Assembly: GCF_029504695.1 (NCBI RefSeq) | Contig: NZ_JAQFIN010000005.1 | Span: 62,001 to 126,000, forward strand | Direction of reading: 5' to 3' | DNA: 64,000 nucleotides | Origin: Parabacteroides sp. PF5-6 | GTDB lineage: Bacteria > Bacteroidota > Bacteroidia > Bacteroidales > Tannerellaceae | Part shown: piece by piece, positions 1-9,466 of the stretch | How the letters are laid out: each line of letters opens with the position of its first letter | How positions within the stretch are numbered: position 1 is the first letter of the stretch | The notes under the pieces: generated by a model | What the model saw: only the letters and a program-made list of their open reading frames with translations | The model's database searches: none | Told to the model about the DNA's origin: nothing | Translations under genes and position numbers: made by a program

Positions 1-1
1 A

Positions 2-322
2 GGATATTCCAAGAAAATTGGTTTCGAAGGTGGACAGATGCCTATCCAAAGACGTTTACCGAAGTTTGGTTTCAAGAATATTAACAGAGTAGAATATAAA
101 GCAATCAATCTCTCCACCTTACAACAAATGGCAGAAGCTCAGCAGCTGACTAAGATTGGCGTGGAAGAATTGATCAATGCAGGATTTATCTCTTCTTCTC
201 AATTGGTTAAAATTCTTGGTAAAGGTAGTCTTACCGCAAAGTTAGATGTTGAAGCACACGCTTTCTCTAAAAGTGCAGAAGCTGCCATTCAAGCCGCAGG
301 TGGAACAGCAGTTAAACTCTAA
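2..322 (+). CDS. rplO: 50S ribosomal protein L15, C-terminal part (5' end outside window)
   Basis: The reading frame is open from base 2 and ends at TAA 320-322. The visible part begins GYSKKIGFEGGQMPIQRRLP, which is the conserved glycine-rich and basic middle of L15; the N-terminal part lies upstream of the window. L15 is a late-assembling protein of the large subunit that binds 23S rRNA. It lies 3 bp before secY, the usual order at the end of the spc operon. The ATG at 38 is an internal methionine, not the start, because homology continues upstream of it. Confidence 0.95.
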   Translation, partial: GYSKKIGFEGGQMPIQRRLPKFGFKNINRVEYKAINLSTLQQMAEAQQLTKIGVEELINAGFISSSQLVKILGKGSLTAKLDVEAHAFSKSAEAAIQAAGGTAVKL

Positions 323-325
323 GTT

Positions 326-1666
326 ATGAGAGCAGTTGAAACAATTAAAAATATTTGGAAGATAGAGGATCTGAGAAACCGGATCCTCACCACTCTTTTG
401 TTCGTGGCGATCTATCGCTTCGGAACATACGTGGTGATTCCGGGGGTAGACCCTCAATCGTTGACCGCTCTTCAAGAACAAACCCGTGGGGGTCTGTTAG
501 CCTTATTGGATATGTTCTCCGGAGGTGCGTTTGCCAACGCGTCCATTTTTGCATTAGGTATCATGCCTTACATCTCTGCTTCGATCGTGATGCAGCTGTT
601 GGCTATCGCAGTGCCTGCCATGCAGAAAATGCAACGCGAAGGGGAAAGCGGACGGAGAAAAATCAATCAATACACACGTTATCTGACAATCGCTATTCTT
701 TTATTGCAAGGACCGACTTATCTGGTGAACCTCAGTGTTCAGCTTAGATCCGTAGGAGCAGCTTTGCCCAGTGGGATATTCTTCTCTATCTACGCTACGA
801 TTATTCTGGCCGCAGGTAGTATGTTTGTGCTCTGGTTAGGTGAAAGAATCACGGATAAAGGGATTGGTAACGGTATCTCATTCATCATTTTGGTGGGTAT
901 CATTGCTCGTCTGCCGCACTCCTTGTTCCAGGAATTTGTTTCCCGTACAAGTGAAAAGACCGGTGGTCTGGTGATGTTCCTGGCTGAAATCGTGTTCCTG
1001 TTGTTTGTAATTGCAGGTGCTATTCTTTTGGTACAAGGCGTACGTAAAGTGCCCGTTCAATATGCCAAACGGATCGTTGGAAATAAACAATATGGCGGCG
1101 CTCGTCAGTACATTCCTTTGAAAGTGAATGCAGCGAATGTGATGCCGATCATCTTTGCCCAGGCAATCATGTTTATTCCGATCTCCATTATAGGTTTTTC
1201 AAATACAGGTGAAGTAAGTCCTTTCTGGGCAGCCTTCATGGATAATACAGGGTTCTGGTACAACTTCGTATTTGCCTTGATGATTATCTTGTTTACCTAT
1301 TTTTATACGGCAATTACAATTAATCCGACACAGATGGCGGATGACTTGAAGCGGAACAATGGTTTTATACCGGGAGTGAAGCCGGGTAAGTCTACCAAGG
1401 ATTATCTCGATGCGATCATGGACCGTATAACCCTTCCGGGCGCGTTTTTCCTGGCATTGGTAGCTATCATGCCGGCGTTTGCCCGTATCTTTGGGGTAAG
1501 TATGGAATTCTCTCAATTCTTTGGGGGTACCTCCTTATTGATCCTTGTAGGGGTAGTGTTAGATACGCTGCAACAAGTGGAAAGCCATTTGTTGATGCGT
1601 CATTATGATGGATTGTTGAAATCCGGTAGAATTAAAGGCCGTGCAGGTTCTGCAGCTGCTTATTAA
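326..1666 (+). CDS. secY: Preprotein translocase subunit SecY
   Basis: This is the channel-forming subunit of the Sec translocon in the inner membrane; it moves unfolded proteins out of the cytoplasm and inserts membrane proteins. The 446-residue product has the normal length and about ten hydrophobic segments. Recognisable SecY blocks include the N-terminal cytosolic stretch before helix 1 (IPGVDP near residue 40), the loop GRRKINQYTRYLT near residue 110, and GIGNGISFIIL near 180-190. The start is 3 bp after the rplO stop and map follows 5 bp after its own stop, so it is cotranscribed in the ribosomal operon. Confidence 0.98.
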   Translation: MRAVETIKNIWKIEDLRNRILTTLLFVAIYRFGTYVVIPGVDPQSLTALQEQTRGGLLALLDMFSGGAFANASIFALGIMPYISASIVMQLLAIAVPAMQKMQREGESGRRKINQYTRYLTIAILLLQGPTYLVNLSVQLRSVGAALPSGIFFSIYATIILAAGSMFVLWLGERITDKGIGNGISFIILVGIIARLPHSLFQEFVSRTSEKTGGLVMFLAEIVFLLFVIAGAILLVQGVRKVPVQYAKRIVGNKQYGGARQYIPLKVNAANVMPIIFAQAIMFIPISIIGFSNTGEVSPFWAAFMDNTGFWYNFVFALMIILFTYFYTAITINPTQMADDLKRNNGFIPGVKPGKSTKDYLDAIMDRITLPGAFFLALVAIMPAFARIFGVSMEFSQFFGGTSLLILVGVVLDTLQQVESHLLMRHYDGLLKSGRIKGRAGSAAAY

Positions 1667-1671
1667 ATAGA

Positions 1672-2457
1672 ATGGTTTATCTAAAAACAGATGAAGAAAT
1701 AGAGTTGATGCGTGAGGCAAATCAACTGGTAGGCAAAACGCAAGGCGAGTTAGCCAAACATATTGCTCCAGGTGTCTCCACGCTTCAATTAGATCAAATA
1801 GCGGAAGAATTCATTCGCGATCACGGAGCAACTCCGGCCTTCCTGGGATACGGCGGTTTCCCAAATTCAATCTGTGCTTCAGTAAATGATGTCGTTGTGC
1901 ACGGTATACCTTCGGCCAAACAAATTTTGAAAGAAGGGGATATCATCTCAGTTGATATCGGTACGACTTTAAATGGATTTACTGGCGACTCGGCTTACAC
2001 GTTTTGTGTGGGAGAGGTGAGCCCCGAAGTGAAAGAACTGTTGAAAGCAACAAAAGAGTCACTTTATATCGGGATCAAAGCAGCGGTAGAAGGCGCACGT
2101 ATTGGGGATATAGGGCATGCGGTGCAGACGTATTGTGAAGCCAAAGGTTACTCTGTTGTCAGAGAACTGGTGGGACATGGTATCGGACGAAGTATGCATG
2201 AGGAACCGGAAGTGCCGAACTACGGACGCCGGGGATACGGTCCCTTGTTGCGGAACGGTATGTGTATATGTATCGAACCGATGATCAACATGGGACGTCG
2301 GAATGTGATCATTGAAAAGGATGGATGGACAGTCAGGACAAGAGACAACAAATATTCGGCTCATTTCGAACATTGTATCGTTATTCGTCCGGACGGACCG
2401 CAGATCCTTTCTTCATTCCAGTTTTTAGAAGAAGTTTTAGGCGATAATGCAATTTAA
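1672..2457 (+). CDS. map: Type I methionine aminopeptidase
   Basis: This cytoplasmic metalloenzyme removes the initiator methionine from new proteins. The product is 261 residues, typical for a type Ia enzyme with no N-terminal extension. The expected dinuclear metal ligands are all visible: D95 in SVDIG, D106 in GDSA, H169 in GHGIG, E202 in IEPM and E233 in FEH. H77 in VVHGIP is the conserved substrate-binding histidine. It sits between secY and infA with gaps of 5 bp, as in many Bacteroidetes ribosomal operons. Confidence 0.98.
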   Translation: MVYLKTDEEIELMREANQLVGKTQGELAKHIAPGVSTLQLDQIAEEFIRDHGATPAFLGYGGFPNSICASVNDVVVHGIPSAKQILKEGDIISVDIGTTLNGFTGDSAYTFCVGEVSPEVKELLKATKESLYIGIKAAVEGARIGDIGHAVQTYCEAKGYSVVRELVGHGIGRSMHEEPEVPNYGRRGYGPLLRNGMCICIEPMINMGRRNVIIEKDGWTVRTRDNKYSAHFEHCIVIRPDGPQILSSFQFLEEVLGDNAI

Positions 2458-2462
2458 AATAT

Positions 2463-2681
2463 ATGGCTAAACAAGCAGCAATAGAACAAGACGGAGTAAT
2501 TGTAGAAGCGTTATCAAACGCTATGTTTCGTGTAGAATTGGAGAACGGACATGAAATTACCGCCCATATCTCAGGAAAGATGCGTATGCATTATATCAAG
2601 ATCCTGCCGGGCGATAAAGTAAGAGTGGAAATGTCTCCATACGATCTGACGAAAGGAAGAATTGCTTTTAGATACAAATAA
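2463..2681 (+). CDS. infA: Translation initiation factor IF-1
   Basis: This 72-residue S1-type OB-fold protein binds the ribosomal A site during initiation. It has the standard length and the conserved core ([16 protein letters not shown], then [19 protein letters not shown]). It lies 5 bp after map and 12 bp before rpmJ in the same operon. Nothing unusual is seen in it. Confidence 0.98.
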   Translation: MAKQAAIEQDGVIVEALSNAMFRVELENGHEITAHISGKMRMHYIKILPGDKVRVEMSPYDLTKGRIAFRYK

Positions 2682-2693
2682 AAATTACAAGAT

Positions 2694-2810
2694 ATGAAAG
2701 TAAGAGCATCTTTAAAGAAGCGGAGCGACGACTGCAAGATCGTTCGTAGAAAAGGCCGCTTGTACGTGATTAACAAGAAAAACCCGAAGTTTAAACAACG
2801 TCAGGGATAA
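2694..2810 (+). CDS. rpmJ: 50S ribosomal protein L36, zinc-ligand-poor form
   Basis: This is a 38-codon gene. It starts [15 protein letters not shown] and ends NPKFKQRQG, which matches L36 from end to end. Classical L36 binds zinc through three cysteines and a histidine. Here only C14 remains: the other ligand positions are Ser11, Asn27 and Phe33, so this is the zinc-independent type. L36 is a small structural protein of the large ribosomal subunit. It is 12 bp after infA and 31 bp before rpsM. Confidence 0.95.
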   Translation: MKVRASLKKRSDDCKIVRRKGRLYVINKKNPKFKQRQG

Positions 2811-2841
2811 TTTATTAATTTTGCAAATTAATTAAAAGTAT

Positions 2842-3222
2842 ATGGCTATAAGAATAGTTGGTGTTGACTTACCACAAAATAAAAGAGGAGAGATTGCCTT
2901 GACTTATATCTATGGTATTGGTCGTAGTGCTTCAAACTCTATCTTAGAAAAAGCTGGTGTTGATCGCGATATCAAAGTAAAAGACTGGACAGACGACCAG
3001 GCTGCAAAAATACGTGAAGTAATTGGCGCAGAATTCAAAGTAGAAGGGGATCTTCGTTCAGAAGTTCAATTGAATATTAAACGATTGATGGATATCGGTT
3101 GCTACCGTGGTGTTCGTCATCGTATCGGTTTGCCTCTTCGTGGACAGAGCACAAAGAACAATGCTCGTACGCGTAAGGGTAAGAAGAAAACAGTTGCAAA
3201 CAAGAAAAAAGCTACTAAATAA
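2842..3222 (+). CDS. rpsM: 30S ribosomal protein S13
   Basis: S13 sits in the head of the small subunit and contacts the P-site tRNA and L5. The 126-residue product starts [20 protein letters not shown] and has the helix-two-turn-helix region ([15 protein letters not shown]). The basic tail contains [17 protein letters not shown], which reaches toward the tRNA. It is followed after 11 bp by rpsK. A TAATTTTG sequence at 2816-2823 just upstream resembles a -7 box, but no -33 box accompanies it, so I do not call an internal promoter. Confidence 0.98.
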   Translation: MAIRIVGVDLPQNKRGEIALTYIYGIGRSASNSILEKAGVDRDIKVKDWTDDQAAKIREVIGAEFKVEGDLRSEVQLNIKRLMDIGCYRGVRHRIGLPLRGQSTKNNARTRKGKKKTVANKKKATK

Positions 3223-3233
3223 TAAGAGTTAAT

Positions 3234-3623
3234 ATGGCAAAGAAAACAGTCGCAGCGAAGAAGAGAAATGTAAAGGTTGACGCAATGGGTCAAGCTCATA
3301 TTCATTCTTCTTTTAATAACATTATTGTAACGCTTGCCAATAGCGATGGTCAGGTGATCAGCTGGTCTTCTGCCGGTAAGATGGGATTCCGTTCTTCTAA
3401 GAAGAATACTCCGTATGCCGCTCAGATGGCTGCACAGGACTGTGCGAAAGTAGCGTACGATCTGGGCTTGAGAAAAGTGAAGGTATATGTAAAGGGACCG
3501 GGTAACGGACGCGAGTCTGCTATTCGTACGATCCATGGTGCAGGAATTGAAGTAACGGAAATCGTTGACGTTACTCCATTGCCACATAACGGTTGTCGTC
3601 CTCCTAAAAAGAGAAGAGTATAA
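3234..3623 (+). CDS. rpsK: 30S ribosomal protein S11
   Basis: S11 is a 129-residue protein of the small-subunit platform that contacts 16S rRNA near the Shine-Dalgarno helix. Conserved blocks are visible: [18 protein letters not shown] near residue 22, AAQMAAQD, and the C-terminal [18 protein letters not shown]. It follows rpsM by 11 bp. A 124-bp gap then separates it from rpsD, which is long for this operon and may hold an S4 leader. Confidence 0.98.
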   Translation: MAKKTVAAKKRNVKVDAMGQAHIHSSFNNIIVTLANSDGQVISWSSAGKMGFRSSKKNTPYAAQMAAQDCAKVAYDLGLRKVKVYVKGPGNGRESAIRTIHGAGIEVTEIVDVTPLPHNGCRPPKKRRV

Positions 3624-3747
3624 TTAATCATAACGTTTCATTCTGAAGGAGTCTCGGATTGTGAATAGATTGCATATTGACCTTTCCCTCTCTGTAATCG
3701 CGGCTGCACGGTTCCTGATTTCTACGAAACAGTAAAACAATTAAAAA
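3624..3747 (+). promoter_or_regulatory. Possible S4 autoregulatory leader ahead of rpsD
   Basis: This 124-bp gap is the only long spacer in the ribosomal operon seen here. It sits directly before the gene for S4, a known translational autorepressor. GTTTC near 3633 and GAAAC near 3728 could close a structure around a GC-richer centre (3690-3712). I recall S4 leader motifs being described in Bacteroidia but cannot align this sequence to one, so the call rests on position and weak pairing. Confidence 0.35.
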
Positions 3748-4353
3748 ATGGCAAGATATACTGGACCAAAAACAAGAATTGCCCGTAAGTTCGGTGAACC
3801 CATCTTCGGACCGGATAAAGTACTTTCAAAGAAGAACTATCCTCCGGGCCAGCATGGTAATTCTCGCAAGAGAAAAACATCGGAATACGGTACGCAGCTG
3901 AAAGAGAAACAAAAAGCTAAATACACGTACGGTGTATTGGAAAAACAATTCCGTAACATGTTTGAGAAAGCTTCCCGTTCGAAAGGAATTACCGGTGAAG
4001 TGCTTCTGCAGTTACTGGAAATACGCTTAGATAACATTGTATTTCGTTTAGGCATTGCTCCTACACGTGCGGCTGCCCGTCAGTTAGTCTCTCACCGTCA
4101 TATTACGGTTGATGGTAAGGTGGTAAATATTCCTTCTTACTCGCTGAAGCCGGGACAGGTTGTGGGTGTACGTGAAAAATCAAAATCTTTGGAAGTTGTG
4201 GCCGATGCTCTGTCGGGCTTCAACCACAGCAAGTATCCATGGATTGAGTGGGATCAGGCTTCTATGAGCGGGAAATTACTGCATATGCCCGAAAGAGCTG
4301 ACATTCCTGAAAACATTAAAGAGCAGTTGATCGTAGAATTGTATTCTAAATAA
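3748..4353 (+). CDS. rpsD: 30S ribosomal protein S4
   Basis: S4 is a primary 16S rRNA-binding protein that starts assembly of the small-subunit body. The product is 201 residues. The N-terminal region ([18 protein letters not shown]) lacks the zinc-binding cysteines of some S4 proteins, so this is the cysteine-free type. The S4 RNA-binding fold is clear at roughly residues 91-150, with [20 protein letters not shown] and [13 protein letters not shown]. It is followed by rpoA after 12 bp. Confidence 0.98.
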   Translation: MARYTGPKTRIARKFGEPIFGPDKVLSKKNYPPGQHGNSRKRKTSEYGTQLKEKQKAKYTYGVLEKQFRNMFEKASRSKGITGEVLLQLLEIRLDNIVFRLGIAPTRAAARQLVSHRHITVDGKVVNIPSYSLKPGQVVGVREKSKSLEVVADALSGFNHSKYPWIEWDQASMSGKLLHMPERADIPENIKEQLIVELYSK

Positions 4354-4365
4354 TAATTGATTTCC

Positions 4366-5358
4366 ATGGCGATATTAGCATTTCAAAAACCCGATAAAGT
4401 ATTAATGTTGGAAGCGGACAACTTTCACGGCAAGTTTGAGTTCCGTCCGTTAGAACCCGGTTACGGTATTACTATAGGTAATGCTTTACGCCGTATTCTC
4501 CTGTCGTCACTCGAAGGTTTTGCTATTACATCCATTAAGATCGAAGGTGTGGAACATGAATTTGGTACCATTCCCGGTGTGATTGAAGATGTAACAAACA
4601 TTATCCTGAACCTGAAACAAGTCCGTTTCAAGCATATCGTTGACGATATAGAGAATGAAAAAGTAAGTATTACAGTTTCGGGCTCCGAAGTGTTCAAAGC
4701 CGGTGAGATTGGCAAACAACTGACAGGTTTCGAAGTATTGAACCCTGATCTGGTGATTTGCCGTTTGGAACCGAAAGCAAGTTTCCAACTCGAATTAACG
4801 ATCAATAAAGGCCGTGGTTATGTGCCTGCCGATGAGAACCGTGAACTTTTCACTGATCCTCGCGTTATTGCGATCGACTCCATCTATACGCCGATCCGTA
4901 ATGTGAAGTATGCAGTAGAGAACTTCCGTGTGGAGCAGAAGACTGACTACGAGAAATTGGTGATCGACATCGAAACCGATGGATCGATCCATCCGAAAGA
5001 AGCGTTGAAAGAAGCGGCAAAGATTCTGATTTATCATTTCATGTTATTCTCAGATGAAAAGATCGCGATTGAAACGGCTGATGTCGATGGCAACGAAGAA
5101 TTCGATGAAGAAGTATTGCATATGCGTCAATTGCTCAAGAGCAAATTGGCAGATATGGATCTGTCGGTACGCGCGTTGAACTGTTTGAAAGCTGCTGATG
5201 TAGAAACACTGGGTGAACTGGTTAAATTCAATAAGAATGACTTACTGAAGTTCCGTAACTTTGGAAAGAAATCGCTCACCGAGCTGGATGAATTGCTTGA
5301 GAGCCTGAATCTTTCATTCGGTATGGATATCACAAAGTATAAATTAGATAAAGAGTAA
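4366..5358 (+). CDS. rpoA: DNA-directed RNA polymerase subunit alpha
   Basis: This is the alpha subunit, which dimerises to nucleate RNA polymerase assembly. Starting at ATG 4366 ([15 protein letters not shown]) gives 330 residues. A TTG nine bases earlier is in frame but less likely, since homology begins at MAIL. The N-terminal domain has [17 protein letters not shown]. The C-terminal helix-hairpin-helix domain has [20 protein letters not shown] and [16 protein letters not shown], the surface that touches DNA and activators. It lies between rpsD and rplQ, the conserved order. Confidence 0.97.
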   Translation: MAILAFQKPDKVLMLEADNFHGKFEFRPLEPGYGITIGNALRRILLSSLEGFAITSIKIEGVEHEFGTIPGVIEDVTNIILNLKQVRFKHIVDDIENEKVSITVSGSEVFKAGEIGKQLTGFEVLNPDLVICRLEPKASFQLELTINKGRGYVPADENRELFTDPRVIAIDSIYTPIRNVKYAVENFRVEQKTDYEKLVIDIETDGSIHPKEALKEAAKILIYHFMLFSDEKIAIETADVDGNEEFDEEVLHMRQLLKSKLADMDLSVRALNCLKAADVETLGELVKFNKNDLLKFRNFGKKSLTELDELLESLNLSFGMDITKYKLDKE

Positions 5359-5365
5359 CTAAACG

Positions 5366-5881
5366 ATGAGACATAATAAGAAAATCAATCATCTGGGTCG
5401 TACTGCCTCTCACCGTGCAGCAATGCTTTCCAATATGGCTTGTTCTTTGATCAAACACAAAAGGATCTTCACAACAACAGCCAAAGCGAAAGCGCTACGG
5501 AAGTATGTCGAGCCCATTATCAATAAGTCCAAGACGGACACAACACATTCCAGACGTGAAGTCTTCAGTACTTTGCAGGATAAATATGCTGTAACCGAAC
5601 TCTTCCAGGAGGTAGCACAGAAGGTAGCCGATCGTCCGGGTGGATACACGCGTATCATCAAGACCGGTAACCGTTTGGGCGACAATGCAGCCATGTGCTT
5701 CATTGAACTGGTAGACTACAACGAGAATATGTTGAAAGAGAAAGCAGCCAAGAAAGCGAGAACCCGTCGTTCGCGCAAGAAAGCCGATGCTTCGGAAGTT
5801 GCTCCGGCAGCTGCCGTACAGGAAGAAGCACCGGTGGCCGAAGCCGCTGCGGAAGCTACAGAAGAAAAGGCAGCTGAATAA
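5366..5881 (+). CDS. rplQ: 50S ribosomal protein L17 with acidic/alanine-rich tail
   Basis: L17 is a large-subunit protein near the exit tunnel. The L17 core fills roughly the first 125 residues ([20 protein letters not shown], then [19 protein letters not shown]). A tail of about 45 residues follows: first basic ([11 protein letters not shown]), then rich in Ala and Glu. Tails of this type occur in Bacteroidetes L17. It is the last gene of the ribosomal operon and is followed by a strong terminator 23 bp after the stop. Confidence 0.97.
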   Translation: MRHNKKINHLGRTASHRAAMLSNMACSLIKHKRIFTTTAKAKALRKYVEPIINKSKTDTTHSRREVFSTLQDKYAVTELFQEVAQKVADRPGGYTRIIKTGNRLGDNAAMCFIELVDYNENMLKEKAAKKARTRRSRKKADASEVAPAAAVQEEAPVAEAAAEATEEKAAE

Positions 5882-5903
5882 TCAGGCTGTACTAAGCTAT
5901 AGA

Positions 5904-5935
5904 GAGAGGGATCCCAACTGGGGTTCCTCTTTTTT
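5904..5935 (+). terminator. Terminator of the ribosomal operon
   Basis: A GC-rich stem (AGAGGGATCCC paired with GGGGTTCCTCT, loop AACT) is followed by a run of seven T. It lies 23 bp after the rplQ stop. Confidence 0.85.
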
Positions 5936-5944
5936 GCTTTAGCC

Positions 5945-6266
5945 TCACCTCATTCTTCGTCTCAATCTGCGTGGACTCTGTCGGCAGTCAAAGACTGTTG
6001 TGATGACAATAGCCTCATTTTGCTCGTCAACAAAATAAACGATCTTATAATGCCTGCGAACGATTAGTGAACGATAGATCACTTCTTTGTCTATCAAGAG
6101 ATCTTCTACTTTGGCCAATAAGGGGAAGGATTTAAGTCGCTCAGCAGCTTGTTTTATATCCGCGAATAGTTTTTTGGCAGCTCGTAAACTCTTTTCTTCA
6201 TAGTATTGACAGATCTCTTCGATCCTATCATCGGCTTCGGGTGTCCAGATTATAACCCTCTTTCAT
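5945..6266 (-). pseudogene. RelE/ParE-family toxin, out of frame with its ATG
   Basis: On the minus strand, a frame from about 6256 to the stop at 5945-5947 encodes roughly 104 residues. It begins IIWTPEADDRIEEICQYYEE, contains IVRRHYKIVYFVDEQ, and ends RRLRRRMR. This is a typical RelE/ParE toxin fold: a ribosome-dependent RNase or gyrase poison. The natural start would be the ATG at 6266-6264, overlapping the antitoxin end, but it is one base out of frame at the GGG run (minus strand, about 6255-6257). No in-frame ATG, GTG or TTG exists near the N-terminus. Possible explanations are a frameshift mutation, a sequencing error, or recoding. Confidence 0.7.
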
Positions 6267-6471
6267 GCTTCTTTAAGAATTCTTCGTGGGAGATTGTTTG
6301 TCCGTTTTGGTATTGCCGGAAACCTCTGTCGACCGAATTTCGTAGCTCTTCTGCATTCATTTGGCAAGGAGGTTCTGGCGTCTCTAAGATTTTGACGCAA
6401 CTAAGCTTCTGCAAAAAGCGAAGTATTTCCTGCCCTTCCTTCTTTGTTTCGTCGATAATTACTGTTGTCAT
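6250..6471 (-). CDS. Putative antitoxin of the RelE/ParE-like pair
   Basis: This 73-residue protein (MTTVIIDETKKEGQEILRFL) ends KKHERGL and overlaps the toxin start region, the usual translational coupling of type II toxin-antitoxin pairs. Small acidic proteins in this position normally bind and silence the toxin and repress the shared promoter. I do not recognise its DNA-binding family from the sequence; the call rests on size, order and overlap. If the toxin is truly broken, this gene is an orphan antitoxin. Confidence 0.7.
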   Translation of the reverse strand: MTTVIIDETKKEGQEILRFLQKLSCVKILETPEPPCQMNAEELRNSVDRGFRQYQNGQTISHEEFLKKHERGL

Positions 6472-6555
6472 CTTGTTTTGCGTTTTTTATCGTATAAAAG
6501 TACATTTTTTCTCTGATATCTCCTAAGAAACTATCGCCTATTCCTTTTTATTTGC

Positions 6556-6588
6556 TAAATTTGCGATCGCGTTCCGCCGAGGCGGGAC
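6556..6588 (+). promoter_or_regulatory. Enolase -7 box and 5' leader hairpin
   Basis: TAAATTTG at 6556-6563 matches the Bacteroidetes -7 box. It is followed at 6571-6588 by an 8-bp hairpin, GTTCCGCC-GA-GGCGGGAC, which would lie at the very 5' end of the transcript. A 5' stem at that point could stabilise the abundant eno mRNA. No clear -33 box is seen. Confidence 0.55.
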
Positions 6589-6626
6589 AGGAGCGAAGAA
6601 AGATATGGTATTTATATATAAACTAA

Positions 6627-7934
<1,308 letters not shown>

Positions 7935-7958
7935 GGAATTATTTCAAAGTATAGGAAG

Positions 7959-7986
7959 GCGGCTCCACAACGGGGCCGCTTTTTTT
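7959..7986 (+). terminator. Terminator after eno
   Basis: Stem GCGGCTCC paired with GGGGCCGC around loop ACAAC, followed by seven T. Confidence 0.9.
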
Positions 7987-8013
7987 GGATCCTTAGGGCA
8001 GAAAAAAGAGTAA

Positions 8014-8111
8014 GAGGTACCTCAAAAATAATTATGACGTACCTCTAAACAAATTATGAGGTACCTCAAAAACAATTATGAGGTACCTCAAAACAATTTA
8101 TGACGTACCTC
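8014..8111. repeat. Five-unit palindrome array, 22-bp pitch (core GAGGTACCTC)
   Basis: The 10-bp palindrome GAGGTACCTC, or its one-base variant GACGTACCTC, starts at 8014, 8036, 8058, 8080 and 8102. That is a constant 22-bp step with AT-rich linkers (for example AAAAACAATTAT). The array lies between the eno terminator and the next promoter, whose -33 box begins 27 bp beyond the array. Confidence 0.95.
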
Positions 8112-8137
8112 ATACCGGAAATAGCCGGTCGGATGGG

Positions 8138-8168
8138 TTGCATTTCTGCCGAAAGTGTTGTACGTTTG
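8138..8168 (+). promoter_or_regulatory. Promoter of the DUF5009-like gene
   Basis: TTG at 8138-8140, a 20-bp spacer, and a perfect TANNTTTG box (TACGTTTG, 8161-8168), 41 bp before the start codon. Confidence 0.7.
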
Positions 8169-8208
8169 TCCGGCAATCTATTGAAAACAACCTAATTGCT
8201 CTGTTATC

Positions 8209-9345
8209 ATGAAAAAACCTGCTCTTCAACGTTTAGAGTCGCTGGACGTGCTCCGGGGCTTCGATTTGTTTTGCCTGGTGGCTTTGGAAGGGATCATGCA
8301 TCCGTTGGCGCGTGCGGTGGATGCGCCGTGGTTCGATCGTTTGATGTGGAATTTCAGCCATATCGGGTGGGAGGGGTTCTCGACCTGGGACCTGGTGATG
8401 CCTTTGTTTATGTTTATGGCCGGCGTGTCGATGCCTTTTGCTTTGTCGCGCTACCGGGAATTGCCCGATAAGATGGCGGTCTATCGGCGGGTTATCAAGC
8501 GGGTCGTTTTGCTTTGGATATTCGGAATGATGTGTCAGGGCAATCTTTTGGCGTTGGATCCCGATCGAATCTATTTCTACTCGAATACGTTGCAGGCCAT
8601 TGCGATGGGCTACCTGATTGCCGCGCTGTTGTTTCTGCATGTGGGCATCAAGGCGCAGATCGCTACCGCTGCCGCGCTGTTGTTGGGCTATTGGGGGCTG
8701 ATGCAGTTTGTGACGGTCGACGGTTTCGGCGGAGGCAATTACACGGCAGACGGCAACCTGGCCGAATGGGTCGATCGCGCCGTACTGGGCCGCTTCCGCG
8801 ACGGTGCCCGTGTGGAAGATGGGGGCGTTGTTTTTTCTCCCCGCTACCGCTATACCTGGATCCTGAGCAGCCTGAACTTCGGGGTGACGGTACTCAGCGG
8901 TGTCTTTGCCGGTCATATCCTGAAAAACAAGGTGACGACACAGAAACGGAAATTGATGCTCTTGTTTGCGATCGGTGCCGCCCTGGTCGCCGCCGGATGG
9001 CTATGGCACCTGCAGATGCCGGTGATCAAAAAGATCTGGACCAGCTCGATGACCCTGGTCAGCAGCGGCTATTGCTTCCTGTTGATGGGCTTGTTCTACT
9101 ACCTGATCGATTACAAAGGCTACCGCCGGCATACGACCTGGCTGAAGGTCTACGGCATGAATTCCATCGTGGCCTATATGCTGGCCATGTGTGTCAGTTT
9201 CCAGAGTGTCAGCCACTCCCTCTTCCGTGGATTCGAGCAGTATATCGGCGCCTACTACCCGGCACTGATCGCCGCAAGCAATGCCGCGATCATTTACCTG
9301 ATATTATGGCTGATGTATAAACGCGGCGTCTTTTTGAAGGTCTAA
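8209..9345 (+). CDS. DUF5009-type membrane protein, heparan-glucosaminide acetyltransferase-like
   Basis: This 378-residue membrane protein has about ten hydrophobic segments. It opens with RLESLDVLRGFDLFCLVALE, typical of the family that includes lysosomal heparan-alpha-glucosaminide N-acetyltransferase and bacterial NagX-like proteins. It probably moves an acetyl group across the inner membrane onto a sugar, or handles N-acetylated sugars; the substrate is not shown by sequence. The block SHIGWEGFSTWDLVMPLFMF is the conserved family signature. It is followed by a GH109-type gene in the same direction, which fits a role with amino sugars. Confidence 0.8.
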   Translation: MKKPALQRLESLDVLRGFDLFCLVALEGIMHPLARAVDAPWFDRLMWNFSHIGWEGFSTWDLVMPLFMFMAGVSMPFALSRYRELPDKMAVYRRVIKRVVLLWIFGMMCQGNLLALDPDRIYFYSNTLQAIAMGYLIAALLFLHVGIKAQIATAAALLLGYWGLMQFVTVDGFGGGNYTADGNLAEWVDRAVLGRFRDGARVEDGGVVFSPRYRYTWILSSLNFGVTVLSGVFAGHILKNKVTTQKRKLMLLFAIGAALVAAGWLWHLQMPVIKKIWTSSMTLVSSGYCFLLMGLFYYLIDYKGYRRHTTWLKVYGMNSIVAYMLAMCVSFQSVSHSLFRGFEQYIGAYYPALIAASNAAIIYLILWLMYKRGVFLKV

Positions 9346-9370
9346 AGCCGGGCAAGACTTGTTTTTTTCG

Positions 9371-9378
9371 TATTTTTG
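9371..9378 (+). promoter_or_regulatory. -7 box ahead of the GH109-like gene
   Basis: TATTTTTG matches TANNTTTG and lies 89 bp before the start codon. A matching -33 box is not evident. Confidence 0.4.
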
Positions 9379-9466
9379 TAAACACAAAGACATGAAACGG
9401 TGTATCTATATAGGAGAAGCCTTGTCTACTCTTTGATTGAATTAAGTATTAATTAAAAATGTTATC

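Noticed and set aside
2816-2823. Internal promoter before rpsM
   Set aside because: TAATTTTG fits the -7 box, but there is no -33 box and the operon is otherwise continuous.
8014-8111. CRISPR array
   Set aside because: Five repeats look superficially regular, but the units are 10-bp palindromes with short, similar linkers and no unique spacers, and no cas genes are present. This holds for all other arrays here.
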